This document shows, in pieces, positions 8,209-16,610 of a stretch of DNA of 61,589 nucleotides. This DNA is from Acidobacteriota bacterium (lineage in GTDB: Bacteria; Acidobacteriota; Terriglobia; Terriglobales; Acidobacteriaceae), in contig JABDHA010000011.1 in NCBI GenBank assembly GCA_013285705.1, positions 1-61,589 on the forward strand, given 5' to 3'. Below the pieces are notes generated by a model that saw nothing but the letters and a program-made list of their open reading frames with translations, made no database searches and was not told the DNA's origin. Every line of letters starts with the position of its first letter. The first letter of the stretch is position 1. A program made the position numbers and the translations under genes.

Positions 8209-9556
8209 CCCCCCCCCCGCACGTGCTATCCGTCGAGACAAAGTAATCCATATTGCCATTTTTACATCCGTAAAAAGCCAAGTTGGCGCTTTGCTGGGGG
8301 CTTTCATAAAGATGACCAAGCGTAGACTCCAGTGTAAAACCACCGTTAGGATCAATCCAACCTGTCGTAACTTCATGCGTGATTTTGTTTGCGTATCGAT
8401 TCAATGCCACTAATGGATTCCCCGGAGTCCACTCAACGTTTCCAATGTTCCAATATCTCGTCTGAGACGATTCATAGTCATCTTCAGTAGACGCGTTCCA
8501 ACTTGGTGCCGGGTCTGATATGGAAGGAAACAGTTGAATAGCAGGATAGGAGCCAATATTGACATTGCCGTACTGATCTCGCAGAAGCCCGGCAATAAAA
8601 TTTGCCTCAAAGCCCGTGAGATTGCTATCGAAAGACTTGAGCATCTCCCATGGAGTGGCACCTGTCAAAAGGGAGCTGTCCTTAATTCGATACAAAGTTA
8701 CCCCTAGTGGGGCCGGCTCCGTCGATGAAACAGTTAAAGCGTAGCTGACATACCAGTTCCCCGTGGCGGGATCTTGCGATCGAGAAGGCCCATTAAAAAC
8801 CGCATACCAATAGCCCGCCTTGAAATCGTAGGCCATATCACCCAAGCTTGCCCCTTGGGTGGTTGCCCCTTGGGGCGATCCGTTAGTAGTTATTGGTCCA
8901 ATGACCGTGAAATGAACCCCATCGGTTGAGATGGTCTTAATGTGCTGGCTAAAGGGTGGTCCGTTTGCGTCCTCATAGAAGAGCCATATTCCGGCTTTGC
9001 CGTCACTGTTATAAACATCAGGCTGAGCGACACCATAATAGGTCTGGGTACTCGCAGAAATGACGGGGTGAGGATATTTCTTCCAGTGAACTCCGTCATT
9101 GGAAAAAGCTACACCGATACTGTTGATTATACCTAGGCTTGAGGCCGTTCCAACATAATACATGGCATATGAGTAATTCTGACCATTGCCCAGAGGATTG
9201 GCGAAGCTTCCGCGAATAACTTTTGGATTGCATGTATACACGGAGTCCCAGCTGCCCGGCGTTTCGGCCAACACTGTCACAGGTGCACTCATCTGGTGGG
9301 TCGACAGGTTGATCTCCACATATTGAATTGTGTCGCTAGTCTGAGAGAGCAGATTTGGATTTTGCGCCGCGCCACACCACCAAAACTGTTGTAGATTTCC
9401 TTCCTGTATCGCCGACGGTGAGTAATTGTAAGTTCCCGCTCTTCCCAAAAAGGCACCAGCCGGAGGACCGTTGACATTGATTCCGCATCCTATATCGATG
9501 CCAGTCGCGCAAAGTACGGCTAATATGAGGAGAATTTTAAAGTCTTTCACCTGCAT
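8108..9556 (-). CDS. Secreted propeller-like protein, frameshifted C-terminus
   Basis: The product has an N-terminal hydrophobic signal (residues about 7-24, followed by a Gly-Cys-Gly) and a long beta-rich region. Blocks such as IGVAFSNDGVHWKKY and PDVYNSDGKAGIWLFYED recall five-bladed propellers of glycosidase families 43, 32 and 130. No full catalytic triad could be assigned, so enzyme activity is not claimed. As sequenced it stops at 8108 after 482 residues, and the last 30 or so residues are out of frame. Reading nine instead of ten G at 8209-8218 joins it to another frame ending at 8053. That gives exactly 500 residues and two copies of a Cys-containing repeat resembling DUF5648. It sits between glycosyltransferase genes and may act on, or bind, the exported polysaccharide. 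Confidence 0.7.
   Translation of the reverse strand: MQVKDFKILLILAVLCATGIDIGCGINVNGPPAGAFLGRAGTYNYSPSAIQEGNLQQFWWCGAAQNPNLLSQTSDTIQYVEINLSTHQMSAPVTVLAETPGSWDSVYTCNPKVIRGSFANPLGNGQNYSYAMYYVGTASSLGIINSIGVAFSNDGVHWKKYPHPVISASTQTYYGVAQPDVYNSDGKAGIWLFYEDANGPPFSQHIKTISTDGVHFTVIGPITTNGSPQGATTQGASLGDMAYDFKAGYWYAVFNGPSRSQDPATGNWYVSYALTVSSTEPAPLGVTLYRIKDSSLLTGATPWEMLKSFDSNLTGFEANFIAGLLRDQYGNVNIGSYPAIQLFPSISDPAPSWNASTEDDYESSQTRYWNIGNVEWTPGNPLVALNRYANKITHEVTTGWIDPNGGFTLESTLGHLYESPQQSANLAFYGCKNGNMDYFVSTDSTCGGGAFLRSGWLRLFSATIRSCAPLQLLYGTRPFCEP
8209..8218 (-). repeat. Homopolymeric G10 tract inside coding sequence
   Basis: Ten consecutive C on the plus strand (ten G in the coding sense) lie at the exact point where the reading frame of the secreted propeller-like protein is lost. 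Upstream of the tract the sense is in one frame (ending DYFVSTDSTC), and downstream in the next (beginning HFFGLDGYGYSQPQ). Removing one G restores a continuous frame to a TAA at 8053-8055. Tracts of this kind cause slipped-strand switching in surface genes of other bacteria, but they also cause sequencing errors. Confidence 0.9.
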
Positions 9557-9744
9557 GCAAAGGTCTCAAAATCTGGCAAGCATTCAATCAGAGTGTTTGA
9601 GTATGACGCCCACAAATTCAATCAGTGTGCCAATATATCAACTCTTATCTTTTGAATTCAGCCTGTAGTGTTTCTTTTGCTATCTATTATGTCCTCAGAA
9701 TTCCTATGCCGGGAATCATCGAAAGTTAAAGCAGCCAAGGCTAG
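9557..9744. other. AT-rich intergenic stretch, nothing recognised
   Basis: This gap of about 190 bases lies upstream of the propeller-like gene and downstream of the next glycosyltransferase gene, both on the minus strand. It is AT-rich and probably holds the promoter of the propeller-like gene. I saw no strong hairpin, convincing promoter boxes or plausible small gene. Confidence 0.35.
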
Positions 9745-10650
9745 TCATGAGATTAGAACCTGTTGCCCCATTCTTCCGCGAAGACAGTCCACAATTCCCT
9801 TGATCATAAAACGAAGTTTAGCCAGTTTTTGTTTCTCAAATAAAAGAATCTTCATGGCATCGATAAATGTATTCAATCTGTTATGGCGTATCCAAGACCT
9901 TTCCCGGGGATATTGGAAGGAAACATAAAGACTGTTGCGAGTCATATAGTACCTTCTGGTTGGACTATGATTTGTGACCGGTAACTTTCTTCCAAGCACT
10001 TTGTGAAAAGTGGTCTTTCCAAGCGAATGAAGAAGTACTGCGTTTCCGGACTCTGCGATACAGCGTTCCATGGATCGAAGCCTCAGGCAATACTCTATGT
10101 CCACACAATCAATAAAGAGACTTTCATTAAATGGGCCGGCCTTTATATAGGAGTCGGTTCGCAATAAGCTTCCCGAAGTCAACGTCGTGATGAGTCTTCC
10201 CGAAGATGTTTTCGGTAGCGGGATAGCGTTATTGGATCGTCGATCCACATAACGCGGTGAGATCATCCCCAGATCTTTCACTTGTGCCGCGTCGAGGAGA
10301 AGAGCCTGGATAAAATTTTCGGTTACGGTGCTGTCCTGATCAAATGTGACGATCCAGGCGAAGTCATGTTCAACCGCAAACCGGCATCCTTGATTGAGCG
10401 CGGCTGCAATCCCAAGATTCATCTTGTTCCGGATGATGGTGCAACAGAATTGCTCCTGAACGCTGTCCAACAGGCTAAGCGTTGCAGCTGAAGACCCATT
10501 ATCTACGATAACGATGTGTTCTACCTGGCTGTTGATCAGACTGAGATTCGGAACAAAATCCGACACAGGATTAAAGGTGACCACCACGGCGCAAACTGGA
10601 CAGTTTTTTGGCATCTCCTTGCTAGTCTCGCGATCAAGAACACAATGCAA
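9745..10650 (-). CDS. Glycosyltransferase family 2 (RfbF-type rhamnosyltransferase-like)
   Basis: This 301-residue GT-A glycosyltransferase has VVVTFNP near residue 22, DNGSS at 50-54 and the hallmark FDQDS at 103-107 of the RfbF-like rhamnosyltransferase group. FNESLFIDCVDIEYCLRLR follows in the second half. The known family members transfer L-rhamnose from dTDP-rhamnose to a lipid-linked acceptor at the cytoplasmic membrane, which agrees with the deoxysugar operon at the left end of the cluster. An in-frame ATG at residue 13 is an alternative start close to the conserved core. It lies between the propeller-like gene and another glycosyltransferase on the same strand. Confidence 0.85.
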   Translation of the reverse strand: MHCVLDRETSKEMPKNCPVCAVVVTFNPVSDFVPNLSLINSQVEHIVIVDNGSSAATLSLLDSVQEQFCCTIIRNKMNLGIAAALNQGCRFAVEHDFAWIVTFDQDSTVTENFIQALLLDAAQVKDLGMISPRYVDRRSNNAIPLPKTSSGRLITTLTSGSLLRTDSYIKAGPFNESLFIDCVDIEYCLRLRSMERCIAESGNAVLLHSLGKTTFHKVLGRKLPVTNHSPTRRYYMTRNSLYVSFQYPRERSWIRHNRLNTFIDAMKILLFEKQKLAKLRFMIKGIVDCLRGRMGQQVLIS

Positions 10651-10728
10651 GACTAGTGCTCTCCTTCAGTCTCAATGGCATCTGTTTAATGAAATCACAT
10701 TTGAGATGACGATGTCTGTTTTGCAGCA

Positions 10729-11805
10729 TTATTTGGGTGTGACGGTCGGGTTCAGGGTGGAAAGATTAATATACTCTTTCGATTCTTGAGCATGTTGATA
10801 TCCGAGAAGGAAATAGGCCAACAGAACATTACGCATAACTGGGTTCGGACACCAGACGCTGGTGAGAAGATTCGCTAACGACGTGAGCGGAGGAAAAAAC
10901 AACTGATTATGACTCAAGAAGAAATTTCTAACCGTGCTTCGGAGCCTGGAACGAGCTGTTGTCTGTACAGAAGCCGGCCAAATTTCGTGGAAATGTTGAG
11001 TCGACACCCCGACATTGAACATTCTTTTGCAAGCCTGATGAAAGCTGGTCGGGTGGAGATGATGAGCCAGCGCCTCAGGAATAAAGGCCATTTCAAGTTT
11101 CTGTTGTTGTTCAAGGCGATAGCCCAGTTCGAGATCTTCCGCTGCAGCTTTGGTGAAAGATTCGTTGAAAGGATTTTCTTTCAGCAGCGCGGTCTTGAGA
11201 GAGAGATTGCTGGTGTAAAAGTGTCGCCAATTGGGGCGCTCTCCGCGCAGCAGGTTATTGTAGTCAAACTGAATTCCACTCTCGTCGAGCCAGCGCATGA
11301 ACTTCGTCACGATCTGTCCGGAATCGCTCCAGCGTGTTAACCCCAGAGCTGCGACCTGTATATCTGGCTTCCGCTGATGCAGTCGCAAATGTGCAAGGAC
11401 AAGAGTCGGTGAGACTAAAATGTCATCTCCGATCATCAAACATATTGGCGATCGGAGAGCTGCAATAGCTACGTTTCGGGCAAGCGCCGGGCCGCTGTTG
11501 TTCTGACGGAAACAACGGAGGTGGAGTGGACTTTCGCGTGAATATTGCTCAAGCAGACGGGGCGTCGAATCCGTCGAGCCATCATCAACAACGATCACCT
11601 CAAAATCAGTCCAGGTTTGCCGCTCGAGATGTTTCAGGCAAGAGATGAGGACATCCGACCGATTGTAAGTTGGGATTATGACGCCAATCGGATATGCGGA
11701 ACCTCTCAATCGAATGGGATCCTGTAATGTTTTGACTTCCATGTGCGACATGCAGATTTTACATGAGAATTCCCCATCGCGTACCCAGACGTAGTGCCTG
11801 AGCAA
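10729..11805 (-). CDS. Glycosyltransferase family 2
   Basis: This GT-A glycosyltransferase has a core starting at IGVIIPTYNRSDVL, with DDGSTDST at residues 74-81 and GDDI at 126-129. The C-terminal part contains AAAEDLELGYRLEQQ, typical of chain-building family-2 enzymes, and a long basic tail. At 358 residues it is the longest glycosyltransferase in the cluster. Its first 35 residues, including MLRHYVWVRDGEFSCKICM, do not look like the family, and a start at ATG residue 19 or 22 is quite possible. It is the first gene of the long minus-strand glycosyltransferase run and is divergent from the methyltransferase gene that follows. Confidence 0.82.
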   Translation of the reverse strand: MLRHYVWVRDGEFSCKICMSHMEVKTLQDPIRLRGSAYPIGVIIPTYNRSDVLISCLKHLERQTWTDFEVIVVDDGSTDSTPRLLEQYSRESPLHLRCFRQNNSGPALARNVAIAALRSPICLMIGDDILVSPTLVLAHLRLHQRKPDIQVAALGLTRWSDSGQIVTKFMRWLDESGIQFDYNNLLRGERPNWRHFYTSNLSLKTALLKENPFNESFTKAAAEDLELGYRLEQQQKLEMAFIPEALAHHLHPTSFHQACKRMFNVGVSTQHFHEIWPASVQTTARSRLRSTVRNFFLSHNQLFFPPLTSLANLLTSVWCPNPVMRNVLLAYFLLGYQHAQESKEYINLSTLNPTVTPK

Positions 11806-11871
11806 GCGGTTAAGCGTTTCGCGAGTCCAAGATGCAGTTATGATAGGCTACTGGAACTAAATACATAATTT

Positions 11872-12552
11872 ATGGAGGGCAGTTTGCTCAATTGGGCAGC
11901 TCGGTATTACCCGATTCTTCGAGTCTTGAAAAAGCATGATCTATTTTCAACCGGTTCAATATTAGAAATCGGTTGTGGACCTGTGGGACTGGGGAAATTT
12001 CGTAAGGTCCCGTTTACCGGCTGCGACTTGTCATTCCCTGATACTCCGCAGTGGCCAATGACGCCGGTTATTGCTTCGGCAACCGATCTTCCATTTGGCG
12101 ACAAATCTTTTGATGCCGTGATTGCTTCTGATGTTCTTGAGCACATCCCCCCCGAATTAAGGTCGGCTGTAATTCAGGAAACACTTCGCGTAGCTGGCAA
12201 GCTGGTGATCTTCTGTTTCCCAAGTGGCAAGCCCGCACATGATGCCGATCGCGAGTTGCGAGAAAGATATCTGAGCAAAGGTCTCGAAGTGCCGGTATGG
12301 CTCGAAGAACATATGCTCGCGTCATTTCCCGATGACTCTCTTTTTGAGACAATTCCCGGCTGGAACGTAACTCAGTTCGGAAATGAGAGCATTCGATTCC
12401 ACTCATGGATGATGAGGCGAGAGATGTATCGGCAATTTGTGCGTGTTTCGAGCGAATTTTTGCGGCTGCGTTGGCTGCTTGAACCTTTATTGCGGTTAGC
12501 TGATGCTCCGCCCTACTATCGACAGATGTTTGTGTTGGCCAAGAATAATTGA
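11872..12552 (+). CDS. Class I SAM-dependent methyltransferase
   Basis: This 226-residue protein has the SAM-binding motif LEIGCGPVGLG at about 31-41, an acidic strand after it (GCDLSF) and DVLEHIPPE at 87-95, together the hallmark of Methyltransf_11-like enzymes. In this setting it may methylate a sugar of the repeat unit or a lipid-linked intermediate, but the substrate cannot be read from sequence. It opens the plus-strand part of the locus and precedes the first flippase gene by about 130 bases. Confidence 0.8.
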   Translation: MEGSLLNWAARYYPILRVLKKHDLFSTGSILEIGCGPVGLGKFRKVPFTGCDLSFPDTPQWPMTPVIASATDLPFGDKSFDAVIASDVLEHIPPELRSAVIQETLRVAGKLVIFCFPSGKPAHDADRELRERYLSKGLEVPVWLEEHMLASFPDDSLFETIPGWNVTQFGNESIRFHSWMMRREMYRQFVRVSSEFLRLRWLLEPLLRLADAPPYYRQMFVLAKNN

Positions 12553-12683
12553 TCAAGTTTCCAGTCCGGTTGTGCCATTGTCTGTTCAATTGGTATCCAT
12601 TGAACAAATATTTCCATATGCGGTAGCCCAATTTGGGACAGAAAGTAAGTGGCGGTCTCTGATGGATCGATTAACATCGAGAT

Positions 12684-14036
12684 ATGCCGATGAGGTTGGA
12701 TCAACTTGGAGAGTTTGACTCAGAGTTTTCAAGAATTCTCGAGCCTACCGTCACAAAAAACACGCTGTTGTATCGCGGAAGCCGCGCAGTCAGGATCATT
12801 TCCAGTTTCTTTCTAGGCCAAGGTGCACTCCAGGGAGTCCAAGTTCTGATTGGTCTACTACTGGTTCGCTGCCTGAGCGTCGAAGCATGGGCTCAGTTTG
12901 GTCTCACGTCCGGCTTTCAGTTGACCATGAACACCCTCATGGATCTTGGAATCTCTACGACGATTATTCCGTTGGTGGGGGACAGACGTAACGATCGCGC
13001 GCTTGTGGGCCGATATGTACGTGCCACGAAGCATTTACGGGACCGCACATTCCTTATTCTCGCGCCGTTCGCAACTCTTGCATTTGTTGCAATCACATAC
13101 AGGCACCATTGGCACTGGTATGTGATAACCCTTCTGCTGGCGTCTGTACTGGTTGCTCTTTACTCAAGCGGTCAACTGTCGTGTTACTCGGCGCCGCTGT
13201 TTCTTTTTGGCCGGTTGCGCGATTTCTATCTCCCCCAAACTCTCTCTGGCGTAGGGCGACTTATTGCCTATGTCGCATGCTGGCTCACAGGTATATTAAA
13301 TGCATGGGTTGCCGCTATTCTGATGGCTCTCAATATCGCAGTCAATGGGAGCCTGCTGGAGAGGAAAAGTCGAAACTATCTTGAATGGCCGAATCATGAG
13401 AGTCCCGCAATAGACCAAGAAGTCCTTCGGTATGTCCTGCCGGCAATCCCAGCCATAGTTTTTGCTGCATTTCAGGCGCAAATCTCGCTGTTCCTTATCA
13501 GTATTTTCGGAAATACCGTTAGCATTGCCCAGGTAGCAGCGCTGAGCAAACTCGGTCAGTTATTTTCAGTACTCATGACTTTTAATGTAGTCGTAATTGA
13601 GCCATATATCGCGCGTCTAAGCCGGGAACGTCTTCTAGCAACTTACATAGGACTTGTGGGATTAGCAGCACTCTGCTGTGCGCCAGTAATTCTCCTCGGA
13701 TTTTCTATGCCGAAACTTTTTTTATGGCTCCTCGGTCCCAAATACGGTGGTTTGCAAGGCGCAGTGGGCTGGATAGTATGCGGCGCATGTATAAACTATA
13801 TTGCTGGGTTAATGTGGATCATGAACCGTGCGAGAAAGTGGGTATTCTGGCGTGGCACAATTCTTGAGATTGTTCTCCTGCTGGTTGTTCAGATTTCATT
13901 CATCGTCTTTGTAGGCGTGCGTTCAACCCAGCAGGCAGTTTTATTTACATTTGTTTCAAGTTTCTGCTACTTGTTGGCCCACGGGTACATAGGAATATAC
14001 GGATTTCTGAAGGGGCCACGTATACTTCCGGTCTAG
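12684..14036 (+). CDS. Wzx-like polysaccharide flippase (intact)
   Basis: This is a hydrophobic protein of 450 residues with about twelve membrane spans and the MATE/polysaccharide-transport superfamily layout. A first span around residues 37-60 is followed by VRCLSVEAWAQFGLTSGFQ, matching the loop after span one in Wzx proteins. Its job would be to flip lipid-linked repeat units across the cytoplasmic membrane before polymerisation. Unlike the second flippase gene downstream, its N-terminus is complete. The start chosen is ATG at 12684, and a second ATG two codons later is equally possible. It converges on a methyltransferase gene. Confidence 0.8.
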   Translation: MPMRLDQLGEFDSEFSRILEPTVTKNTLLYRGSRAVRIISSFFLGQGALQGVQVLIGLLLVRCLSVEAWAQFGLTSGFQLTMNTLMDLGISTTIIPLVGDRRNDRALVGRYVRATKHLRDRTFLILAPFATLAFVAITYRHHWHWYVITLLLASVLVALYSSGQLSCYSAPLFLFGRLRDFYLPQTLSGVGRLIAYVACWLTGILNAWVAAILMALNIAVNGSLLERKSRNYLEWPNHESPAIDQEVLRYVLPAIPAIVFAAFQAQISLFLISIFGNTVSIAQVAALSKLGQLFSVLMTFNVVVIEPYIARLSRERLLATYIGLVGLAALCCAPVILLGFSMPKLFLWLLGPKYGGLQGAVGWIVCGACINYIAGLMWIMNRARKWVFWRGTILEIVLLLVVQISFIVFVGVRSTQQAVLFTFVSSFCYLLAHGYIGIYGFLKGPRILPV

Positions 14037-14187
14037 ATTCAATCCGTAGATAAATGGGGAACTCACTGGTATACGCTAGCAGCGGAATAGCGACAGCGGG
14101 GCAGCTTGCCTGCATAAAATCCGCGGGACCTCCTCCGGTGATCGGTACATGCACCGCGGTTTCAGGAGCTATCTGTACGACGTGCAA

Positions 14188-14916
14188 CTAACGGCGCGGA
14201 AGGGGATAGCTAGTTCCTCCGACAACTTCAGGGATAGATACCTGCTTCCAATCGAAATTCTCCACCTCTCGCACTTTTCGACCGAAATATTGACTACTAC
14301 CATACATGGCTCGAATCGGCTTGTAGCGATCCCATTCGGCAGCCAACGATGAAAACCGCCCGACAATGGGATCAGACATCCCAGCAGCTATACATTCAAA
14401 TCCCATGCATTCGGGAAATAAGACTCGCAGACCCATATCGCTGAACTGAAAAAAGTTCCATGGCCGCTCATGGGCGGCATACGAAAAGTGGGTTGCAACA
14501 TAGACGATTCCGCCAACTTTGAGCATCTTGGCGATTTGGGGCGCAACGATCCATGGCATGGCAAAGTGTTCAAAACACGCCAGAGAAAAGATGAGGTCGA
14601 ATTTTTCATCGGGAGAAAAGTAGGAAGATAACTGGTGAACATCTCCGGCCACATCAACATTGCTTCCGGGGTAGTAATCAAAGCCGACATATTCAGAACC
14701 GCCAAATAAGTGGCGAACGCTCGATGGCCCGATAACTTCCCTGCTCCCAATTTCAAGGATACGAAGACCGGGTTGTATTTCGCTGAGATAGGCTTCCCAT
14801 GAAGACCTCGCATTATCGGGAATGTCATCGCCAAGATAAGCGCGATCAAACCCAGATATGACCCTTCCGAGGGCAGCCAGCGAGGTTTTTCCAATGCGTT
14901 TAAGAATTCGATTCAT
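14188..14916 (-). CDS. SAM-dependent methyltransferase
   Basis: Counted from the ATG whose first base is 14916, this is a 242-residue protein. LRILEIGSREVIG at about 51-63 serves as the SAM-binding loop, VGFDYYPGSNVDVAGDVH as the acidic second strand, and FDLIFSLACFEHF as motif four. The family is the broad class I methyltransferases seen in exopolysaccharide loci. An upstream reading to 15027 is open, but its first 37 residues show no family similarity, so the later ATG is preferred. It lies on the minus strand between two plus-strand flippase genes and is divergent from the damaged one. Confidence 0.75.
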   Translation of the reverse strand: MNRILKRIGKTSLAALGRVISGFDRAYLGDDIPDNARSSWEAYLSEIQPGLRILEIGSREVIGPSSVRHLFGGSEYVGFDYYPGSNVDVAGDVHQLSSYFSPDEKFDLIFSLACFEHFAMPWIVAPQIAKMLKVGGIVYVATHFSYAAHERPWNFFQFSDMGLRVLFPECMGFECIAAGMSDPIVGRFSSLAAEWDRYKPIRAMYGSSQYFGRKVREVENFDWKQVSIPEVVGGTSYPLPRR

Positions 14917-15097
14917 TAAGAGCAGTATTACCAGATCATTGCCGATGAAACAAGATTCAGATGTTGGCTCCCGCGCAACAGCGACGATCCATTTCGAAGG
15001 CTGCGTAGCCTTACGAACGATCCACATTCGGCATATTCATTCGGACAGCCTTCGCTGAAATCACGCCAAAGTCATACAGTCTTGGCTACTAGGCACT

Positions 15098-15174
15098 GTG
15101 CATCGCATGGAGCCGGCTGAGTATGGCGCTTGGGTTTTGATTCTGCAATGCAGTGCGTATATCAGCTTGTTGGA
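15098..15174 (+). pseudogene. Out-of-frame N-terminal remnant of second flippase
   Basis: In the frame containing the GTG at 15098 and the ATG at 15107, this stretch reads VHRMEPAEYGAWVLILQC and continues SAYISLLD. This is the characteristic segment around the second membrane span of Wzx-type flippases. It leads straight into the frame of the following gene at FGLQTAVAKF if one T is added at the TTT of 15175-15177. An in-frame stop (TGA at 15056-15058) and the lack of a first span upstream show that the gene is also short at its 5' end. Confidence 0.65.
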
Positions 15175-16539
15175 TTTGGACTGCAGACCGCGGTTGCCAA
15201 GTTTGTGGCAGAGTACGATGCACTCGATGATCGCGCAACGAGCAGCCGCATGCTTAGCAGTTCCGTTGTGATCCTCTGTATCAGCGCGCTTTTGGGAGCC
15301 CTTGTCATTCTTCTGATCGCATGGCGCGTGCCACAACTCTTCCACCAAATGCCTTCTTTCCTGATTGGCGATGTCCGGATGGGCATTCTCGCCATAGGGT
15401 TGTCGACCGTGGTCGCATTGCCTTTTGGCCCCTTTCTGGCCGTTTTCACGGGACTCCAGAGGTATGGCTTTCCCACTGTGTTGTCTATGCTCAGCAAGCT
15501 CCTTTCATCTGCAGTCTTGGCCGTCATGCTCCTAATGCATGGAGAGTTGCTTCAACTCGTTTGGGTACTTACCGCTTTCAATCTGGCGACTGCGCTTGGC
15601 CAGTTTTTGGGATGGAAGATATACGCCAGCGATCGTGCCGACTTTGGCCCGAGGCTCGTTAGCTGGACAACAGCAGGACGCCTCGTGAAATACAGTGGCG
15701 TCCTCTCCATCTGGGTGATTGCCGGCCTACTCATTAGCGGATTGGATGTTCTGATTGTCGCTCGCTATGATTACAGAAATACTGGGTATTACGGTATTGC
15801 GTCAACAGCTACGAACTTTATGATGCTCGTAATAGGTGGCATATTTAGCCCGCTCGTGCCTGCCGTATCCTCACTGCAAGCTCAGCAGACCCGCCATCAA
15901 ACTGGAAAATTGACGATCGAAGCTACACGATACTGCACTCTCCTTCTTTGTCTGTTTGGGTTGCCTCTTGTGTTTGGGGCTTACCCGGTGTTGAAACTTT
16001 GGATAGGCCGCAGCTATGCAACACAGAGCATATATTTTCTCCAGGTCCTCATTCTCGGAAATGTAATCCGTCAACTGGCATACCCTTATTCCCTTGCGGT
16101 CATCGCGACGGGGAAACAACATTTGGCAACCATCGCGGCCATTGCGGAGGCGTTGGTCAATATTTGCGTTAGTCTGTATCTCGTGCAGAGAATTGGCGCG
16201 GTTGGAGTCGCGATTGGAACCGTGATCGGAGCTTTAGTAAGCATGGGATTGCACCTAACACTCAGTATGAGATACACGCAATCTGCCATTGCCATATCAC
16301 GCCGAAATTTTGTAATCCAAGGAATTTTGCGACCGTTGCTCTGTACCACACCTTCGCTGCTTTTGATCCCTGCCTGGAACCGGTTTGCCATGCTCACATG
16401 GAGCATTCCTTGGCTCGTCGCGTGGAGCACCGCAACCCTGCTGATTGCGTGGCAAGTCGCTCTAACGGAGACGGATCGGAGACGCATTGGCACGGCCCTT
16501 TTTAAGCTCGCACACTTGCACTACGTTAAGGCAACATAA
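15130..16539 (+). CDS. Wzx-like flippase, N-terminus damaged
   Basis: The open frame encodes about 469 residues with many membrane spans and the segment GLQTAVAKFVAEYDA, well known from polysaccharide flippases. The start here (TTG at 15130, or ATG at 15148) falls inside the family's conserved region, so the first membrane span and part of the second are missing. The true sense of the region just upstream is in another frame (15098-15174), pointing to a one-base deletion near 15175. The remaining frame has no stops and keeps normal hydrophobic periodicity, so the damage is recent or an assembly error. If real, the product is probably inactive and the flippase at 12684 would carry the function. 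Confidence 0.65.
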   Translation: MGFDSAMQCVYQLVGFGLQTAVAKFVAEYDALDDRATSSRMLSSSVVILCISALLGALVILLIAWRVPQLFHQMPSFLIGDVRMGILAIGLSTVVALPFGPFLAVFTGLQRYGFPTVLSMLSKLLSSAVLAVMLLMHGELLQLVWVLTAFNLATALGQFLGWKIYASDRADFGPRLVSWTTAGRLVKYSGVLSIWVIAGLLISGLDVLIVARYDYRNTGYYGIASTATNFMMLVIGGIFSPLVPAVSSLQAQQTRHQTGKLTIEATRYCTLLLCLFGLPLVFGAYPVLKLWIGRSYATQSIYFLQVLILGNVIRQLAYPYSLAVIATGKQHLATIAAIAEALVNICVSLYLVQRIGAVGVAIGTVIGALVSMGLHLTLSMRYTQSAIAISRRNFVIQGILRPLLCTTPSLLLIPAWNRFAMLTWSIPWLVAWSTATLLIAWQVALTETDRRRIGTALFKLAHLHYVKAT

Positions 16540-16563
16540 GGTGAGTGATAGCTGATGCGAGAA

Positions 16564-16585
16564 TCGCCTTTCTCCAGTAAGGCGA
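16564..16585. terminator. Hairpin between convergent genes
   Basis: TCGCCTT and AAGGCGA form perfect seven-base arms around an eight-base loop in the gap between the convergent flippase and peroxiredoxin-like genes. No strong T run follows on either strand, so it could serve as a weak bidirectional terminator. The related direct repeats GTGAGTGATAG and GCGAGTGATAG flank it at 16541 and 16582. Confidence 0.4.
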
Positions 16586-16610
16586 GTGATAGAAAATGTG
16601 ACAGGATGCG

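Noticed and set aside
13945..14187. Minus-strand frame starting right after the methyltransferase stop
   Set aside because: Starts at TTG, overlaps the end of the intact flippase, and its translation matches nothing I know. A degraded remnant is possible but not supportable.
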